From positions 1-64,000 of the forward strand of contig NZ_QUAJ01000013.1 in NCBI RefSeq assembly GCF_003391055.1: a DNA stretch of 64,000 nucleotides, given 5' to 3'. Origin of the DNA: Psychrilyobacter piezotolerans (GTDB lineage Bacteria > Fusobacteriota > Fusobacteriia > Fusobacteriales > Fusobacteriaceae). The notes under the pieces were generated by a model, which saw nothing but the letters and a program-made list of their open reading frames with translations, did no database searches and was not told where the DNA came from. Shown piece after piece: positions 36,961 through 46,286 of the stretch (positions are counted from its first letter, which is position 1; each line of letters opens with the position of its first letter). A program made the position numbers and the translations under genes.

Positions 36961-37518
36961 ATGAATCAGATGAATTTTTTAACGAAAGAATATAAAGACA
37001 AATTAGAGATAGAGGAACATATCAGGGAATGTTTTGGTGTTTTCGTAATGGTATTTTTAGTTCTCTATGCAGTTTCTTTCGGTATCGAAAGGATAGAAAA
37101 TTCTGTCCAGAAAAAAATTAGTATAGAAATGACAGAGATAGCAGAAAATAATAATAGAATAAAACAATTGACCCTGGAATCTAAAAAAGAAACTAATTTG
37201 GGTGCAAAAATAGAGATTATAGAGGATATCTTCTCACAAAAAAACTTGAGGGTGTCGGAGATCTTACGGTCATTGGAGGGAAATATTCCTAAAAATGTAT
37301 GGATTCAAAATTTAGTTTATGAGGGGAAAGAGGTAAGGATAAAAGGCTTTTCTTTTAAGGATGACGGATCTAAGAGTTCAGAGGAGAATGCCTACTATTT
37401 TGAAGAAAGGATGCTGGATAGTGAGGTGTACGGGACTGTAACTCTAAATTATTTGAGAAAATCAAGTAAATATGGGGAAAAAATAAATGAATTTGAATAT
37501 GTGTTAGTATTGGAATAG
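36961..37518 (+). CDS. pilN: PilN-like inner-membrane assembly protein
   Basis: 185 residues. The N-terminal MNQMNFLTKEYKDKLE resembles the PilM-binding INLLP segment in position, though not in exact sequence. One membrane helix (about 25-45) and a coiled coil (about 48-80) lead to a ferredoxin-like periplasmic domain (about 95-185; VSEILRSLEGNIPKNVWIQNL). It pairs with the PilO-like protein to form the alignment complex. It begins right after the pilM stop. Confidence 0.82.
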   Translation: MNQMNFLTKEYKDKLEIEEHIRECFGVFVMVFLVLYAVSFGIERIENSVQKKISIEMTEIAENNNRIKQLTLESKKETNLGAKIEIIEDIFSQKNLRVSEILRSLEGNIPKNVWIQNLVYEGKEVRIKGFSFKDDGSKSSEENAYYFEERMLDSEVYGTVTLNYLRKSSKYGEKINEFEYVLVLE

Positions 37519-37546
37519 ACTGATATATAATTAGGGGTTGAGCGCT

Positions 37547-38185
37547 ATGGATCTATTTGGGAAAGAGATAAATATTAATATTGATAAAAAGCAAACGAAA
37601 CTGCTCATAATCACAGGAACGGCTATAGGAATAATTATTGTTGTTTATTTCTTGGTAATATCACCTATAGGAAAAATTTTTGATAAAAAAGAAGAGTTGT
37701 TGAGAGTTAAGCAGGAAAAAATATCAACTGAACAAAATTTGAAATTATTTGAAAAAAGATACGAGAGAGTAAAGGTAGAAAGGGAAGCTCAAAAATATAG
37801 GTTAGAAAAATTGTTGGAGGAATTTAGGCAGCATAGCTTTAAGGATGAGGCCAGATTAAAACAGATGATACAGGATATATTAGATTATCTGAACATAGAA
37901 TTATTAGAAATCGGAAAGACGGAAACTATGGAAATAGAGGAGAATAAGGAATACCAAAGAAAGACTATACCATATAAAATATCAGGTAATGGCAGAGATA
38001 TAGGGTTGTTTTTCTATTATTTAGAGAACTCTAAAGCGCTGCTTACGCTGAAAAAAAGTCGGTTAGAGGTAGCAGTAAAACCATTTAATGAAGGAGATAA
38101 AAAAATAGGACTGGTAGAAGTTAAATTTAAGCTGGGATACTATAATATTACCGCTGAAAATGAAGGAGGTAATGATGAAAACTAA
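37547..38185 (+). CDS. pilO: PilO-like inner-membrane assembly protein
   Basis: 212 residues from ATG 37547. A TTG at 37538 is in frame, but AGGGG at 37533-37537 is right against it and well spaced for the ATG. A membrane helix (about 18-40), a coiled coil (45-95) and a periplasmic ferredoxin-like domain (about 100-205) give the PilO architecture (IGLFFYYLENSKALLTLKKSRLEV). It should dimerise with PilN and contact the lipoprotein encoded next. Its end overlaps the next gene by 11 nt. Confidence 0.82.
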   Translation: MDLFGKEININIDKKQTKLLIITGTAIGIIIVVYFLVISPIGKIFDKKEELLRVKQEKISTEQNLKLFEKRYERVKVEREAQKYRLEKLLEEFRQHSFKDEARLKQMIQDILDYLNIELLEIGKTETMEIEENKEYQRKTIPYKISGNGRDIGLFFYYLENSKALLTLKKSRLEVAVKPFNEGDKKIGLVEVKFKLGYYNITAENEGGNDEN

Positions 38186-38690
38186 GATATTTTTTATAAC
38201 ATTAGTAGGAATCGTTCTTGTCTCTTGCGGGAAGAAGGAAGAGGAAAAAGAGGTGAAAATACCGGTAAAAACAGAAATAATAGAGGTGGTGGAGGCGGCG
38301 ACTCCTCCTGCAATAGAGATAGTGGAGGAAGTTAATCCACTCTCTAAATATATTTCCGATGAAGTTTACAATGAAGGAGTTGGAATTTTTTATGGAGATA
38401 AGGAGAGTATGTTTACAGAAGATGCAGATGCATTTTCTGGAAATTACGAGGAGTTCAAAGCTTATATTGAAGCAAGATTTAAACCAACCATGCTGATAAA
38501 GCAGAATGGAATAAATTCAGCAGTGGTCTATTATTTAGAAGATGGTTCTAAAAATAGAACTATGGTAAGCGGGTTTAAAATAATTGAAATAGAAAAAATA
38601 GTATATTATATTAAAGTTTTTAAGGATAGGATAGAAATAAAACAGGGGAAGAATGGTAGAGCCGTTCCCCTATACTTAAGGGAAAGGTGA
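38175..38690 (+). CDS. PilP-like lipoprotein
   Basis: 171 residues from ATG 38175; upstream in-frame ATGs at 38160 and 38172 are too close to or before GGAGG (38165-38169). The lipoprotein signal is MKTKIFFITLVGIVLVSC-G. A Glu/Val/Pro-rich linker (about 25-55) is followed by a folded segment of about 110 residues without a clear match to the PilP pilotin-like domain. Between PilO and secretin genes this is the PilP position, and a bridge from the inner-membrane complex to the secretin is inferred. Confidence 0.7.
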   Translation: MKTKIFFITLVGIVLVSCGKKEEEKEVKIPVKTEIIEVVEAATPPAIEIVEEVNPLSKYISDEVYNEGVGIFYGDKESMFTEDADAFSGNYEEFKAYIEARFKPTMLIKQNGINSAVVYYLEDGSKNRTMVSGFKIIEIEKIVYYIKVFKDRIEIKQGKNGRAVPLYLRER

Positions 38691-38694
38691 TGAG

Positions 38695-40413
38695 ATGAAA
38701 AAATATATTTTTATGCTGCTTATAATTTTTACTGTAGGAGCTGCAACCTTTGGAGCTACTATAAAAAAATTACCGCAATCAAGATTTGAGGAGGATATGG
38801 ACTTTAATGGGGCTAGGTTATCCGATGCCTTGGCACTGATGTCTAAGGTAACCGGGGTAACCATGGTAGCGGATTCAGAGGTTAAAGACGTGGTAATAGA
38901 CCTGTACATCAATAAAGGACAGCCTCTAAGGGAAGTATTGGATATAATAAAGGTAACCAATGGGTTAGAAGAGATATATGTAGGGGAAGTAATTATGTTA
39001 GCCAAGACAGGTAAGGGTGCCACTTCACTGATGGGGAAGATAGTGGGTGACAGCAATCAAGGTTTGCCTGGAGTAAGAGTGACCTTGGTAGACAGTGGAT
39101 ATAAATCTATAAGAACAGAGGCCGGAGGAGTATTTATCTATGATAATATAAGACCTGGGGTCTATATATTAAAATTAGAAAAAAATGGGTACGCTACATC
39201 TAGTGAAGTGGTTGACATCAGGCAAAATAAGATCACCAACATAGATGTAATTTTAGACAAGAAAAATAAAGAGGGGTTAGTTGTAGCAAAAAAAGAAGAA
39301 GGCCTCAGAGAAAAGGAGCTGGGGAGCAGTAAAAATATAGATGGAATAGAAGTTATTACCGAAAGGATCCAGCTAAAACATGGTTTTGCAGAGGATATAA
39401 AGGGTGTGGTGGATTCTATCTTGGGAGAAACTCTGACAGTGACTGCATTTCCTAAACTGCATATGCTGGTATTAAAAGGCGGAAAAGATGATATAGATAC
39501 AGCTAAAAAATTGATAGATGACTTAGATCGTTCCGTAAAGCAGGTGAGGATAACAGCCCAGGTGCTGGAAACAAGTGATGATTTGCTTGAAGATCTCGGA
39601 TTCGATTGGTTATTTTCCAACAAAGACAAAGACGTAAATGACCCTACTAATCCAGGTAAAGAAGGTACTGGTGTAGGATTATTGAGTGCAGCAGGAACAG
39701 CAGGATCAGTGGCTACTGCAGGAAGTACCATTGATTTTTTGGATATATTCAATGATGGAAAAAACTTATTGGACCTTTCAATAAATCTTCTGCAGACTAC
39801 TTCGGATTTATCGATCTCTTCTGTACCCTCTGTGGTCATTGTAAATGGAGAGTTGGCTGATTTTAAAGTGACAGAAGAAGTAATTGTAGGAACAAAGGTA
39901 GAGGTTGATGATGATGGTAATCGTACAGAGGAACCGATTTGGGAAGAAGCCGGGACAATATTCTCTGTAACTCCTATAATAAGGGAGGGATTGGATGAAC
40001 CGGATACAATAATTCTCGAGGTCAGCTCTGAGGTCAGTGATTTTGAATTAACCTCTGGATATTCAGGTGACTCAGGAGGAAAACAGCAAAGTAATATCTC
40101 AACAAAGGTACAGATACAGGATGGAGATGTAATCTTTATAGGGGGATTAAAAAAGGTTAACGTAAGTGAAACTGTCAACAAGGTGCCTATCCTGGGGGAT
40201 ATTCCTTTATTGGGGACTTTATTCAGAAGCACTACAACTAAAAACGATATTACGCAAGTATATATTCAGCTGACTGCTGAAATAGTAACAGATAAAAATG
40301 CAAACTCAGAGATAGAACTGTCTAAGTTTAAGGAAAACCCGGCTACAACAGGGAAGCTCAACAGGATCTACCCTAATTTCGAAAGGACAAAGGAAGAGGG
40401 AATAGATCTTTAG
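38695..40413 (+). CDS. secretin (PilQ/GspD family) with inserted carboxypeptidase-regulatory-like domain
   Basis: 572-residue outer-membrane channel for the pilus or pseudopilus. A signal peptide (1-20) is followed by an STN/N0-like domain (about 30-105). Residues about 110-187 look like a CarboxypepD_reg beta-sandwich (GKIVGDSNQGLPGVRVTLVD ... GVFIYDNIRPGVYILKLEK), unusual in a secretin. Then come an N1-type KH-like domain (about 220-285) and the secretin core (about 285-545), including VPILGDIPLLGTLFRS, the family signature. The last gene of the cluster; the ATG overlaps GGTGATGAG. Confidence 0.93.
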   Translation: MKKYIFMLLIIFTVGAATFGATIKKLPQSRFEEDMDFNGARLSDALALMSKVTGVTMVADSEVKDVVIDLYINKGQPLREVLDIIKVTNGLEEIYVGEVIMLAKTGKGATSLMGKIVGDSNQGLPGVRVTLVDSGYKSIRTEAGGVFIYDNIRPGVYILKLEKNGYATSSEVVDIRQNKITNIDVILDKKNKEGLVVAKKEEGLREKELGSSKNIDGIEVITERIQLKHGFAEDIKGVVDSILGETLTVTAFPKLHMLVLKGGKDDIDTAKKLIDDLDRSVKQVRITAQVLETSDDLLEDLGFDWLFSNKDKDVNDPTNPGKEGTGVGLLSAAGTAGSVATAGSTIDFLDIFNDGKNLLDLSINLLQTTSDLSISSVPSVVIVNGELADFKVTEEVIVGTKVEVDDDGNRTEEPIWEEAGTIFSVTPIIREGLDEPDTIILEVSSEVSDFELTSGYSGDSGGKQQSNISTKVQIQDGDVIFIGGLKKVNVSETVNKVPILGDIPLLGTLFRSTTTKNDITQVYIQLTAEIVTDKNANSEIELSKFKENPATTGKLNRIYPNFERTKEEGIDL

Positions 40414-40447
40414 ATTGAATTTTTTAAACTCAAAATTATATATAAAT

Positions 40448-40490
40448 AAAAAAGGTATCCCTCCTAAAATCTGGAGGGGTACCTTTTTTT
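40448..40490. terminator. bidirectional terminator between secretin and asnA
   Basis: AAAAAGGTATCCCTCC ... GGAGGGGTACCTTTTTTT, flanked by A-run and T-run, so it can serve both convergent genes. Confidence 0.9.
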
Positions 40491-40499
40491 ATTGTTTTT

Positions 40500-41498
40500 T
40501 TACAGAAGTTCTATCCCTTTTTCCAGGCACTCCTCAATGATATGAGCAGGCCATGAAGATGACTGGACTTCTCCAATATGGGCTTTTTCCAGGAAATACA
40601 TACAGATTCTAGACTGCCCTATTCCCCCGCCTACAGTAAAGGGTAGTTTTCCTTCAAGAAGCGATCTATGGAAATCCAGATCTTTTTTCCACATGGTATC
40701 TGTTTTTTCCAGTTGCTCTAGGAGAGCTTTTTTGTCTACCCTGATACCCATAGAAGATAACTCTAAAGATCTGTCTAATACAGAGTTCCAAAATAATATA
40801 TCTCCATTCAATGACCAATCATCGTAGTCCGGAGCACGGCCATCGTGACGATCTCCAGAAGGAAGTTTATCCCCGATTCCAATAATAAATACGGCACCAT
40901 ATTCCTTAGTTACAGCATGTTCCCTTTCTTTAGGAGTAAGCTCAGGGTATCTTTGTTCTAATTCAACGGCTGTGATATAGTGTATTTCCTCAGGTAGGCC
41001 AAGAGTAAGAACTGGATATTCTCTCTTTATATAGCTTTCTGTTTTTTTAAATGCTTTATATATTCTATCGACGATATCTTTAAGCTTTGTGATGTTTCTT
41101 TCCTCTTCTAAAATTATTTTCTCCCAATCCCATTGATCTACATATAGAGAATGGATCTCAGAAAGGTCTTCATGTTTTCTTATGGCATTCATATCGGCAT
41201 ATAAACCTGTATGGGATTTAAATCCATATCTGTATAGTGCCATTCTCTTCCATTTTGCCAGTGAGTGAACGATCTCTAATCTTTCCTCATATTCAGTTGA
41301 AAAAGATACTGCCTTTTCAATTCCGTTGAGATCATCGTTTAATCCAGATGTGCTTTTTACAAACAGGGGAGCTGAAACCCTAGTTAGGTTAAGTTCGTAA
41401 GCTAGTGAACTTTCAAAAAAATCTTTAAGTTTTTTGATTGCGATCTCTGTCTCTAATAGTGATAGTTTACTTTCATACTTGTCTGTTGTTTTTTTCAT
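40500..41498 (-). CDS. asnA: aspartate-ammonia ligase (asparagine synthetase A)
   Basis: Makes asparagine from aspartate, ammonia and ATP. 332 residues, class II aminoacyl-tRNA-synthetase-like fold. Family motifs are visible: [20 protein letters not shown] near 40-60, [12 protein letters not shown]-type segment near 80, [13 protein letters not shown] near 115, and the C-terminal [23 protein letters not shown] near 290. The ATG follows AGGAGG with a 6-nt gap. The 280-nt leader carries a promoter, an Asn-rich leader peptide and an intrinsic terminator, suggesting attenuation by Asn-tRNA charging. Confidence 0.97.
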   Translation of the reverse strand: MKKTTDKYESKLSLLETEIAIKKLKDFFESSLAYELNLTRVSAPLFVKSTSGLNDDLNGIEKAVSFSTEYEERLEIVHSLAKWKRMALYRYGFKSHTGLYADMNAIRKHEDLSEIHSLYVDQWDWEKIILEEERNITKLKDIVDRIYKAFKKTESYIKREYPVLTLGLPEEIHYITAVELEQRYPELTPKEREHAVTKEYGAVFIIGIGDKLPSGDRHDGRAPDYDDWSLNGDILFWNSVLDRSLELSSMGIRVDKKALLEQLEKTDTMWKKDLDFHRSLLEGKLPFTVGGGIGQSRICMYFLEKAHIGEVQSSSWPAHIIEECLEKGIELL

Positions 41499-41555
41499 GG
41501 TTGTCCTCCTGAGTTTATTTGTTTAAGATTATTAGGTTAAAAAGGTGAGGTAAAT

Positions 41556-41590
41556 TAAAAAACCATCAAAGCAAAATTGCCTTGATGGTT
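41556..41590 (-). terminator. attenuator terminator in the asnA leader
   Basis: On the minus strand AACCATCAAGGCA ... TGCTTTGATGGTT is followed by a run of T, then about 45 nt to the asnA Shine-Dalgarno. The loop side GGCAATTTTGC (41571-41581) can instead pair with GCAAATGCC at 41619-41627, giving an antiterminator. Confidence 0.85.
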
Positions 41591-41673
41591 TCCCTTATAG
41601 TTTCATTGAGGGGTTCTAGGCATTTGCATCTTGTTTTTATCACAAAATGGATCTGCCTAAAGATAACTAAATG

Positions 41674-41679
<6 letters not shown>
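41591..41679 (-). promoter_or_regulatory. alternative-pairing region of the asnA attenuator
   Basis: On the minus strand, AGATAAC/GTTATCT (41661-41679) forms a hairpin at the leader stop codon. TAGGCA/TGCCTA (41617-41622 with 41654-41659) forms a second. TGAGGGG, coded by the leader codons right after the Asn run (41690-41696), pairs with CCCCTCA at 41607-41613 and encloses both. These would be affected by a ribosome stalled in the Asn codons. The exact switching path was not computed. Confidence 0.6.
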
Positions 41680-41757
<78 letters not shown>

Positions 41758-41787
41758 AGTCTTACTCCTTATAATCTATTTGTAACT

Positions 41788-41816
41788 AGTATAGAACATT
41801 TTTTTGATTATGTCAA
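41788..41816 (-). promoter_or_regulatory. promoter of the asnA leader
   Basis: On the minus strand TTGACA (41811-41816), exactly 17 nt, then TATACT (41788-41793). Near-perfect sigma-70 promoter about 20 nt before the leader Shine-Dalgarno. Confidence 0.85.
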
Positions 41817-41873
41817 TAATAAATATTATAGTACTTAAAAAATGGTATTACATTAAATTTGGGTCTATCAAAC

Positions 41874-41900
41874 TACCCCTAATATAAGGGGTAATTGTTT
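41874..41900. terminator. hairpin between asnA leader and prfA
   Basis: TACCCCT-aatata-AGGGGTA followed by a T-rich tail. No gene on the + strand reads into it inside the window, so its role is unclear. The region up to the prfA start holds a TATACT-like box near 41930 but no clear -35. Confidence 0.5.
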
Positions 41901-42038
41901 TTAATAACATATTATGGTATACTTTATAAGTTAAAGTCTTGAATTTTAAAGGTATATACCACTATAAAAATTAAGAAAAAATAAAAAAACGAACAATAGA
42001 TATTGTAAAAAAATAAAGTTGTAGGAAGGGATGAATAG

Positions 42039-43112
42039 ATGTTTAAAAAATTAGATGACGTAGCAAAAAAATATGATGAATTAAATGCATTATTAGCGAC
42101 TCCAGAAGTAGCTACAGATCACAAGAGGATGATCGAATACAATAAGGCCATAAATGACATGGAAGAAATTGTATTAAAATACAGGGAATACAAGGGGTAC
42201 TTAGAAGAATTAGAATTCATCAAAGAAAATTTAAAAGATGAAAAAGATGAAGAAATGAAAGAGATGATGTTAGAAGAAAAAAGCGAGATAGAGGAAAAAT
42301 TACCTGAGATGGAAGAGGATATGAAAATATTGTTACTTCCAAAGGATCCTAACGATGATAAAAACGTAATCGTAGAGATCAGAGGTGGAGCAGGTGGAGA
42401 CGAGGCTGCCCTATTCGCTGGGGACATTTTCAGAATGTATAGTAGATATGCTGAAAGAAGAAAGTGGAAGATAGAAATAATGGATAAAAATGAGATTGGT
42501 GTAGGTGGATTGAAAGAAATTATCTTCTTGATCAAAGGGCAGGGAGCTTACTCCAGATTAAAATTTGAATCAGGAGTACATAGAGTACAAAGAGTACCTG
42601 CTACAGAAGCATCTGGAAGAATTCATACTTCTACAATTACAGTAGCAATCTTACCTGAAATAGATGATGTAGCACAAGTTGATATCAAGACATCTGACCT
42701 TAAGATAGATACATACAGATCAGGCGGATCAGGTGGTCAGCATGTAAATACTACCGATTCAGCAGTAAGAATAACTCATATACCGACGGGAACTATTGTT
42801 CAATGTCAAGATGGTAGATCACAATTAAAAAACAGGGAACAAGCTATGAAAATATTAGCTGCTAAGATATTTGAGGCAGAGGTAGAAAAGCAAAGATCAG
42901 AGGTAGAAGGAGACAGAAAGTTACAAGTAGGAACTGGAGCCAGATCTGAAAAAATCAGAACATATAACTTCCCGCAAGGAAGAGTAACGGATCACAGAAT
43001 CAAGCTTACCCTTCATAGGTTAGACTATATCTTAGATGGAGATTTAGATGAGATAATCGATGGATTAATCACATTTGACCAGGCAGATCAACTACAAAGT
43101 ATGGTAGATTAA
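42039..43112 (+). CDS. prfA: peptide chain release factor 1
   Basis: Releases completed peptides at UAA and UAG codons. 357 residues, normal RF1 length. The helical N-terminal domain is acidic/lysine-rich. The codon-recognition region near 180-190 reads [19 protein letters not shown], containing the PAT-type tripeptide of RF1 (PxT) rather than SPF of RF2. The catalytic GGQ loop is at [20 protein letters not shown] near 230. Its last base is the first base of the next start codon, coupling it to the methyltransferase that modifies the GGQ glutamine. RF1 reads UAG/UAA, so it does not compete with the UGA-Sec codons of the prd cluster. Confidence 0.97.
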   Translation: MFKKLDDVAKKYDELNALLATPEVATDHKRMIEYNKAINDMEEIVLKYREYKGYLEELEFIKENLKDEKDEEMKEMMLEEKSEIEEKLPEMEEDMKILLLPKDPNDDKNVIVEIRGGAGGDEAALFAGDIFRMYSRYAERRKWKIEIMDKNEIGVGGLKEIIFLIKGQGAYSRLKFESGVHRVQRVPATEASGRIHTSTITVAILPEIDDVAQVDIKTSDLKIDTYRSGGSGGQHVNTTDSAVRITHIPTGTIVQCQDGRSQLKNREQAMKILAAKIFEAEVEKQRSEVEGDRKLQVGTGARSEKIRTYNFPQGRVTDHRIKLTLHRLDYILDGDLDEIIDGLITFDQADQLQSMVD

Positions 43113-44263
43113 TGAAAAATCTACTCGATATATTGAGATGGAGTGAGGAGTATTTTAAAAAATACTCCTTTTCTAAACCTAGATTAGAGGCAGAAAAGGT
43201 AATATCATACGTATTATCCATCGACAGGATATTACTCTATGCAGAATATGACAGACCCCTTGTGGATGATGAGAGGGTTAAGATTAAAAGATATATATTA
43301 CAGATGATAAAGAAAAAAATTGGATTTGATCAACTCCTAAGGGAAGAGAAGACAGAAAGTAAAAATGATAAAATAATTACAGAGTTAGACGGGGATAAGA
43401 TTGGGAAGAATTACAGAAAAGAATTTTTAGAACTCCTGACTAAGAGTATAGTTTACCTGAAAAAACATGGATCCAAGGAAGCAAAATTAGATGCAGAACA
43501 TGTATTCAGCCATATTTTGAAAGTTTCCAGGATGGATATGACTCTGAAGTTTGAAAGGGAGATCACAGAGGCAGAAAAAAGAGAAATTCGGGAGATGCTG
43601 GTAGAAATAGGGAAAAATAAGAGACCCCTCCAATATGTTTTGGGATTTGAGGAGTTTTATGGCTATAAATTTTATGTAGATGAGTCGGTACTTATTCCAC
43701 GGCCGGAAACTGAATTATTGGTGGAAAGATGTATAAAATTGATGAGTGAAATAGAGGAGCCTAAGATACTGGATATCGGTAGTGGCAGTGGAGCTATATC
43801 TATAAGTTTAGGAAAGGAACTTCCAAAATCCATGGTTTTAGGAGTGGATATTAGTGAGAAAGCTTTAGCAGTAGCCAATAAAAATAAGGCAGAAAATAAT
43901 GCTGCCAATGTAAAATTCATTAAATCTGATATACTGAAGGGTGTAGAATATAAGAAGTTTAATCTGATAGTTTCCAACCCGCCCTATATTCCTGACTATG
44001 AATATGAAGTGTTGGAGGAGAAGGTATTAAAATATGAGCCTAAATTAGCTCTGACTGCTCCTGAGAATGGTTTATATTTTTATGAGGAAATCTCTAAAAA
44101 TGCCCCTGATCACCTGGTCAAAGGCGGGTATCTGGCTTTTGAAATCGGGTATAATCAGGGGGAAGCTGTAAAAAAAATAATGGAAAAAAATGATTTTTTA
44201 AATGTAGGAGTATATTATGACTATGCAGAACACGAAAGAATGGTCATAGGGAGAAAAAAATAA
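43112..44263 (+). CDS. prmC: release-factor glutamine methyltransferase with doubled N-terminal domain
   Basis: Methylates the GGQ glutamine of release factors. The usual PrmC has about 280 residues; this one has 383. The SAM-binding domain is normal: ILDIGSGSGAISISLGKEL near 220 and the catalytic NPPYIPDYE near 288-296. The extra length comes from two successive copies of the helical N-terminal substrate-binding domain. Copy one is about residues 3-65 (LLDILRWSEEYFKKYSFSKP ... RPLVDDERVKIKRYI); copy two is about 105-170 (FLELLTKSIVYLKKHGSKEA ... REITEAEKREIREML). The second, adjacent to the catalytic domain, keeps the RPLQYVLG motif. The start overlaps the prfA stop by one base. Confidence 0.95.
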   Translation: MKNLLDILRWSEEYFKKYSFSKPRLEAEKVISYVLSIDRILLYAEYDRPLVDDERVKIKRYILQMIKKKIGFDQLLREEKTESKNDKIITELDGDKIGKNYRKEFLELLTKSIVYLKKHGSKEAKLDAEHVFSHILKVSRMDMTLKFEREITEAEKREIREMLVEIGKNKRPLQYVLGFEEFYGYKFYVDESVLIPRPETELLVERCIKLMSEIEEPKILDIGSGSGAISISLGKELPKSMVLGVDISEKALAVANKNKAENNAANVKFIKSDILKGVEYKKFNLIVSNPPYIPDYEYEVLEEKVLKYEPKLALTAPENGLYFYEEISKNAPDHLVKGGYLAFEIGYNQGEAVKKIMEKNDFLNVGVYYDYAEHERMVIGRKK

Positions 44264-44370
44264 TTGAAAATGGATAAATGAAAATTGAAAATAATCTAGT
44301 CACAGATTACACTAATTTATTATTAATTTTCAATTATAAATTATTAATTTAACCGAAGGTTAGAGGGGGG
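44264..44370. repeat. dispersed AT-rich repeat ending in the hflK ribosome-binding site
   Basis: Contains GTCACAGATTACACTAATTT, then ATTAATTTTCAATTATAAATT, then CCGAAGGTTAGAGGGGGG directly before the hflK ATG. It is the third example of the same terminal module (others before 27599 and 35019). Confidence 0.6.
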
Positions 44371-44374
44371 CATT

Positions 44375-45460
44375 ATGGGAGAAATAAGGTTCGATGATTT
44401 GGAAGATGTTCAACGATTTATAAAGGAGGTCTTTTTCGGTAAGGGCAAGGGGAGAAATGATCAGAATGAACCGCCAAGGGATGATCAACCTAGGGGCGGA
44501 AGACCCAGAAAATCATCTGGAAAGCATATGAAGGGTGGATTAGGAGGAGTAATGATAATATTATTTCTTGTTTTTCTTGGAACCGGTATCTACCAGGTCG
44601 GACCAGATGAGGAGGCGGTACTTCTTAGGTTTGGACAATATTCTAAAACTGTAGGACCTGGGATGCACTGGTATTTTCCCAGACCAATCGGGAGAAGATA
44701 TGTTGTAAAAACAACAAAAGTCTATAGGGTGGAGATAGGATTTGAAACTGTTGAGATCGGGCCACCTGCAAGGTATCAAAATATCCCAGAGGAATCATTG
44801 ATGTTTACAGGGGACGAAAATATGATAGATGTTGATTTTAGTGTCCAATATAAAATCAGCAACTTAAAAGATTATATATTCAATGTAAAAGATCAGTATG
44901 AAACGATAAAAAGTGCATCTGAATCTGCTCTTAGACAGGTTGTTGGAAGTAAGGGAATAGAGGAAACTCTGACAATTGGAAAAGAGGGGATACAAGAGGA
45001 AACCCGTGAAAAACTAAAGGAAATATTAGACAGTTACGGAATTGGAATAATGATAATAGGATTGCAGCTGCAGGATGTAGGGCCCCCAGAAGCAGTTATG
45101 CAGGCTTTTAAAGAAGTAGCCAATGCCCGTGAAGACAGATCTAGATTTATAAATGAAGCTAATGGTTATAGGAACGACATTATTCCAAATGCCCGTGGAC
45201 AGGCATCTCAAATGGTAAATAGAGCGGAAGCTTATAAGGAAAGAAGAGTAAAAGAATCCCAGGGAGATGTAGCAAAATTTATAAAATTAAGTGAAAAATA
45301 TTCATTGGGGAAAGAGGTTACAAAAACAAGGATGTATCTGGAAACTATGGAAAAAACAATGCCGGGTATTGAAAAAATAATAATAGATCCTGAATTAAAA
45401 GGAAGTATTATAAACTTAATTGGGGGAGGTGTGGAAGCTAATGAAAAAACTAATAATTAG
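44375..45460 (+). CDS. hflK: HflK, membrane protease regulator subunit
   Basis: 361-residue SPFH/band-7 protein that with HflC forms a large membrane cage around FtsH and modulates its proteolysis. A glycine/proline/arginine-rich cytoplasmic N-terminus (20-50) precedes one membrane helix (about 52-72). The band-7 domain follows: GIYQVGPDEEAVLLRFGQYS, TVGPGMHWYFPRPIG and NMIDVDFSVQYKI. A coiled-coil tail (about 235-310) completes it. The start follows GAGGGGGG supplied by a repeat. Its 3' end overlaps hflC by 20 nt. Confidence 0.95.
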   Translation: MGEIRFDDLEDVQRFIKEVFFGKGKGRNDQNEPPRDDQPRGGRPRKSSGKHMKGGLGGVMIILFLVFLGTGIYQVGPDEEAVLLRFGQYSKTVGPGMHWYFPRPIGRRYVVKTTKVYRVEIGFETVEIGPPARYQNIPEESLMFTGDENMIDVDFSVQYKISNLKDYIFNVKDQYETIKSASESALRQVVGSKGIEETLTIGKEGIQEETREKLKEILDSYGIGIMIIGLQLQDVGPPEAVMQAFKEVANAREDRSRFINEANGYRNDIIPNARGQASQMVNRAEAYKERRVKESQGDVAKFIKLSEKYSLGKEVTKTRMYLETMEKTMPGIEKIIIDPELKGSIINLIGGGVEANEKTNN

Positions 45461-46286
45461 TATTCTGGTAATGGTTGTAATAGTGTTATCTACATCTTTA
45501 TTTCAAGTTTCAGAAATTGAAAATGCCGTTGTGATCAGGTTGGGAAAACCAAAAAGAGTGGTAACGGAGCCTGGATTATATGCAAAACTTCCATTTATCG
45601 ATGATGTCAGATATTTTGATAAAAGATTATTAAACTATGATGCAGCACCTAAGGGAATTATAATTAAAGAAAAGAAAAGTATAGTAATAGATAACTATGC
45701 CAGGTGGAAGATTGCTGATCCCCTATTATTTTTACAAAGTGTACAAAATATAGGAGGAGCCCAGGCCAGATTAGATGACATCGTATATTCCGAACTCCGA
45801 AGAGAGATGGGGAAATATACCTTATCTGAAATAATATCTTCCAAAAGAGATGTTATTATGGAAAATGTAACCGGGGAAAGCAGGAAAAAAGCTAAATCTT
45901 CAGGGATTGAGATAATAGATGTAAGGATAAAAAGGGTAGAGCTGCCTAAAGAAAATGAACAAAACATCTATAAAAGGATGGAAGCTGAAAGGAATCAACA
46001 GGCTAAAAAATATAGAGCTGAAGGAAGAGAAAAATCACTGGAGATAACTTCTCAAGCCGACCAGGAAAAAACTATAATATTAGCAGAAGCTTACAGAAAA
46101 TCAGAGGAATTAAAGGGTGAAGGAGATGCAAAAGCTCTGGAAATATATGCTGACGCATACAACAGAGATCCTGAATTTTATAAATTTATGAAAACTTTGG
46201 AATCCTATGAAAAGATTATGGATAAAAAAACCAAGGTAATATTATCTACAGATTCAGAATTATGGAAGATGTTACAAACAAAATAG
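45441..46286 (+). CDS. hflC: HflC, membrane protease regulator subunit
   Basis: 281 residues from ATG 45441; an in-frame start at 45420 would lie before the Shine-Dalgarno GGGGGAGGTG at 45422-45431. A signal-anchor (MKKLIISILVMVVIVLSTSL) is followed by the band-7 domain (SEIENAVVIRLGKPKRVVTE, EPGLYAKLPFIDDVRYFDKR) and a coiled-coil (RMEAERNQQAKKYRAEGREK). It partners HflK. The end of the operon runs into a long repeat. Confidence 0.95.
   Translation: MKKLIISILVMVVIVLSTSLFQVSEIENAVVIRLGKPKRVVTEPGLYAKLPFIDDVRYFDKRLLNYDAAPKGIIIKEKKSIVIDNYARWKIADPLLFLQSVQNIGGAQARLDDIVYSELRREMGKYTLSEIISSKRDVIMENVTGESRKKAKSSGIEIIDVRIKRVELPKENEQNIYKRMEAERNQQAKKYRAEGREKSLEITSQADQEKTIILAEAYRKSEELKGEGDAKALEIYADAYNRDPEFYKFMKTLESYEKIMDKKTKVILSTDSELWKMLQTK

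Noticed and set aside
39162-40232. 356-codon open frame antisense to the secretin gene
   Set aside because: It mirrors the secretin frame, is Ser/Pro/Thr-rich in a way typical of reverse-frame shadows, has no Shine-Dalgarno and no family features.
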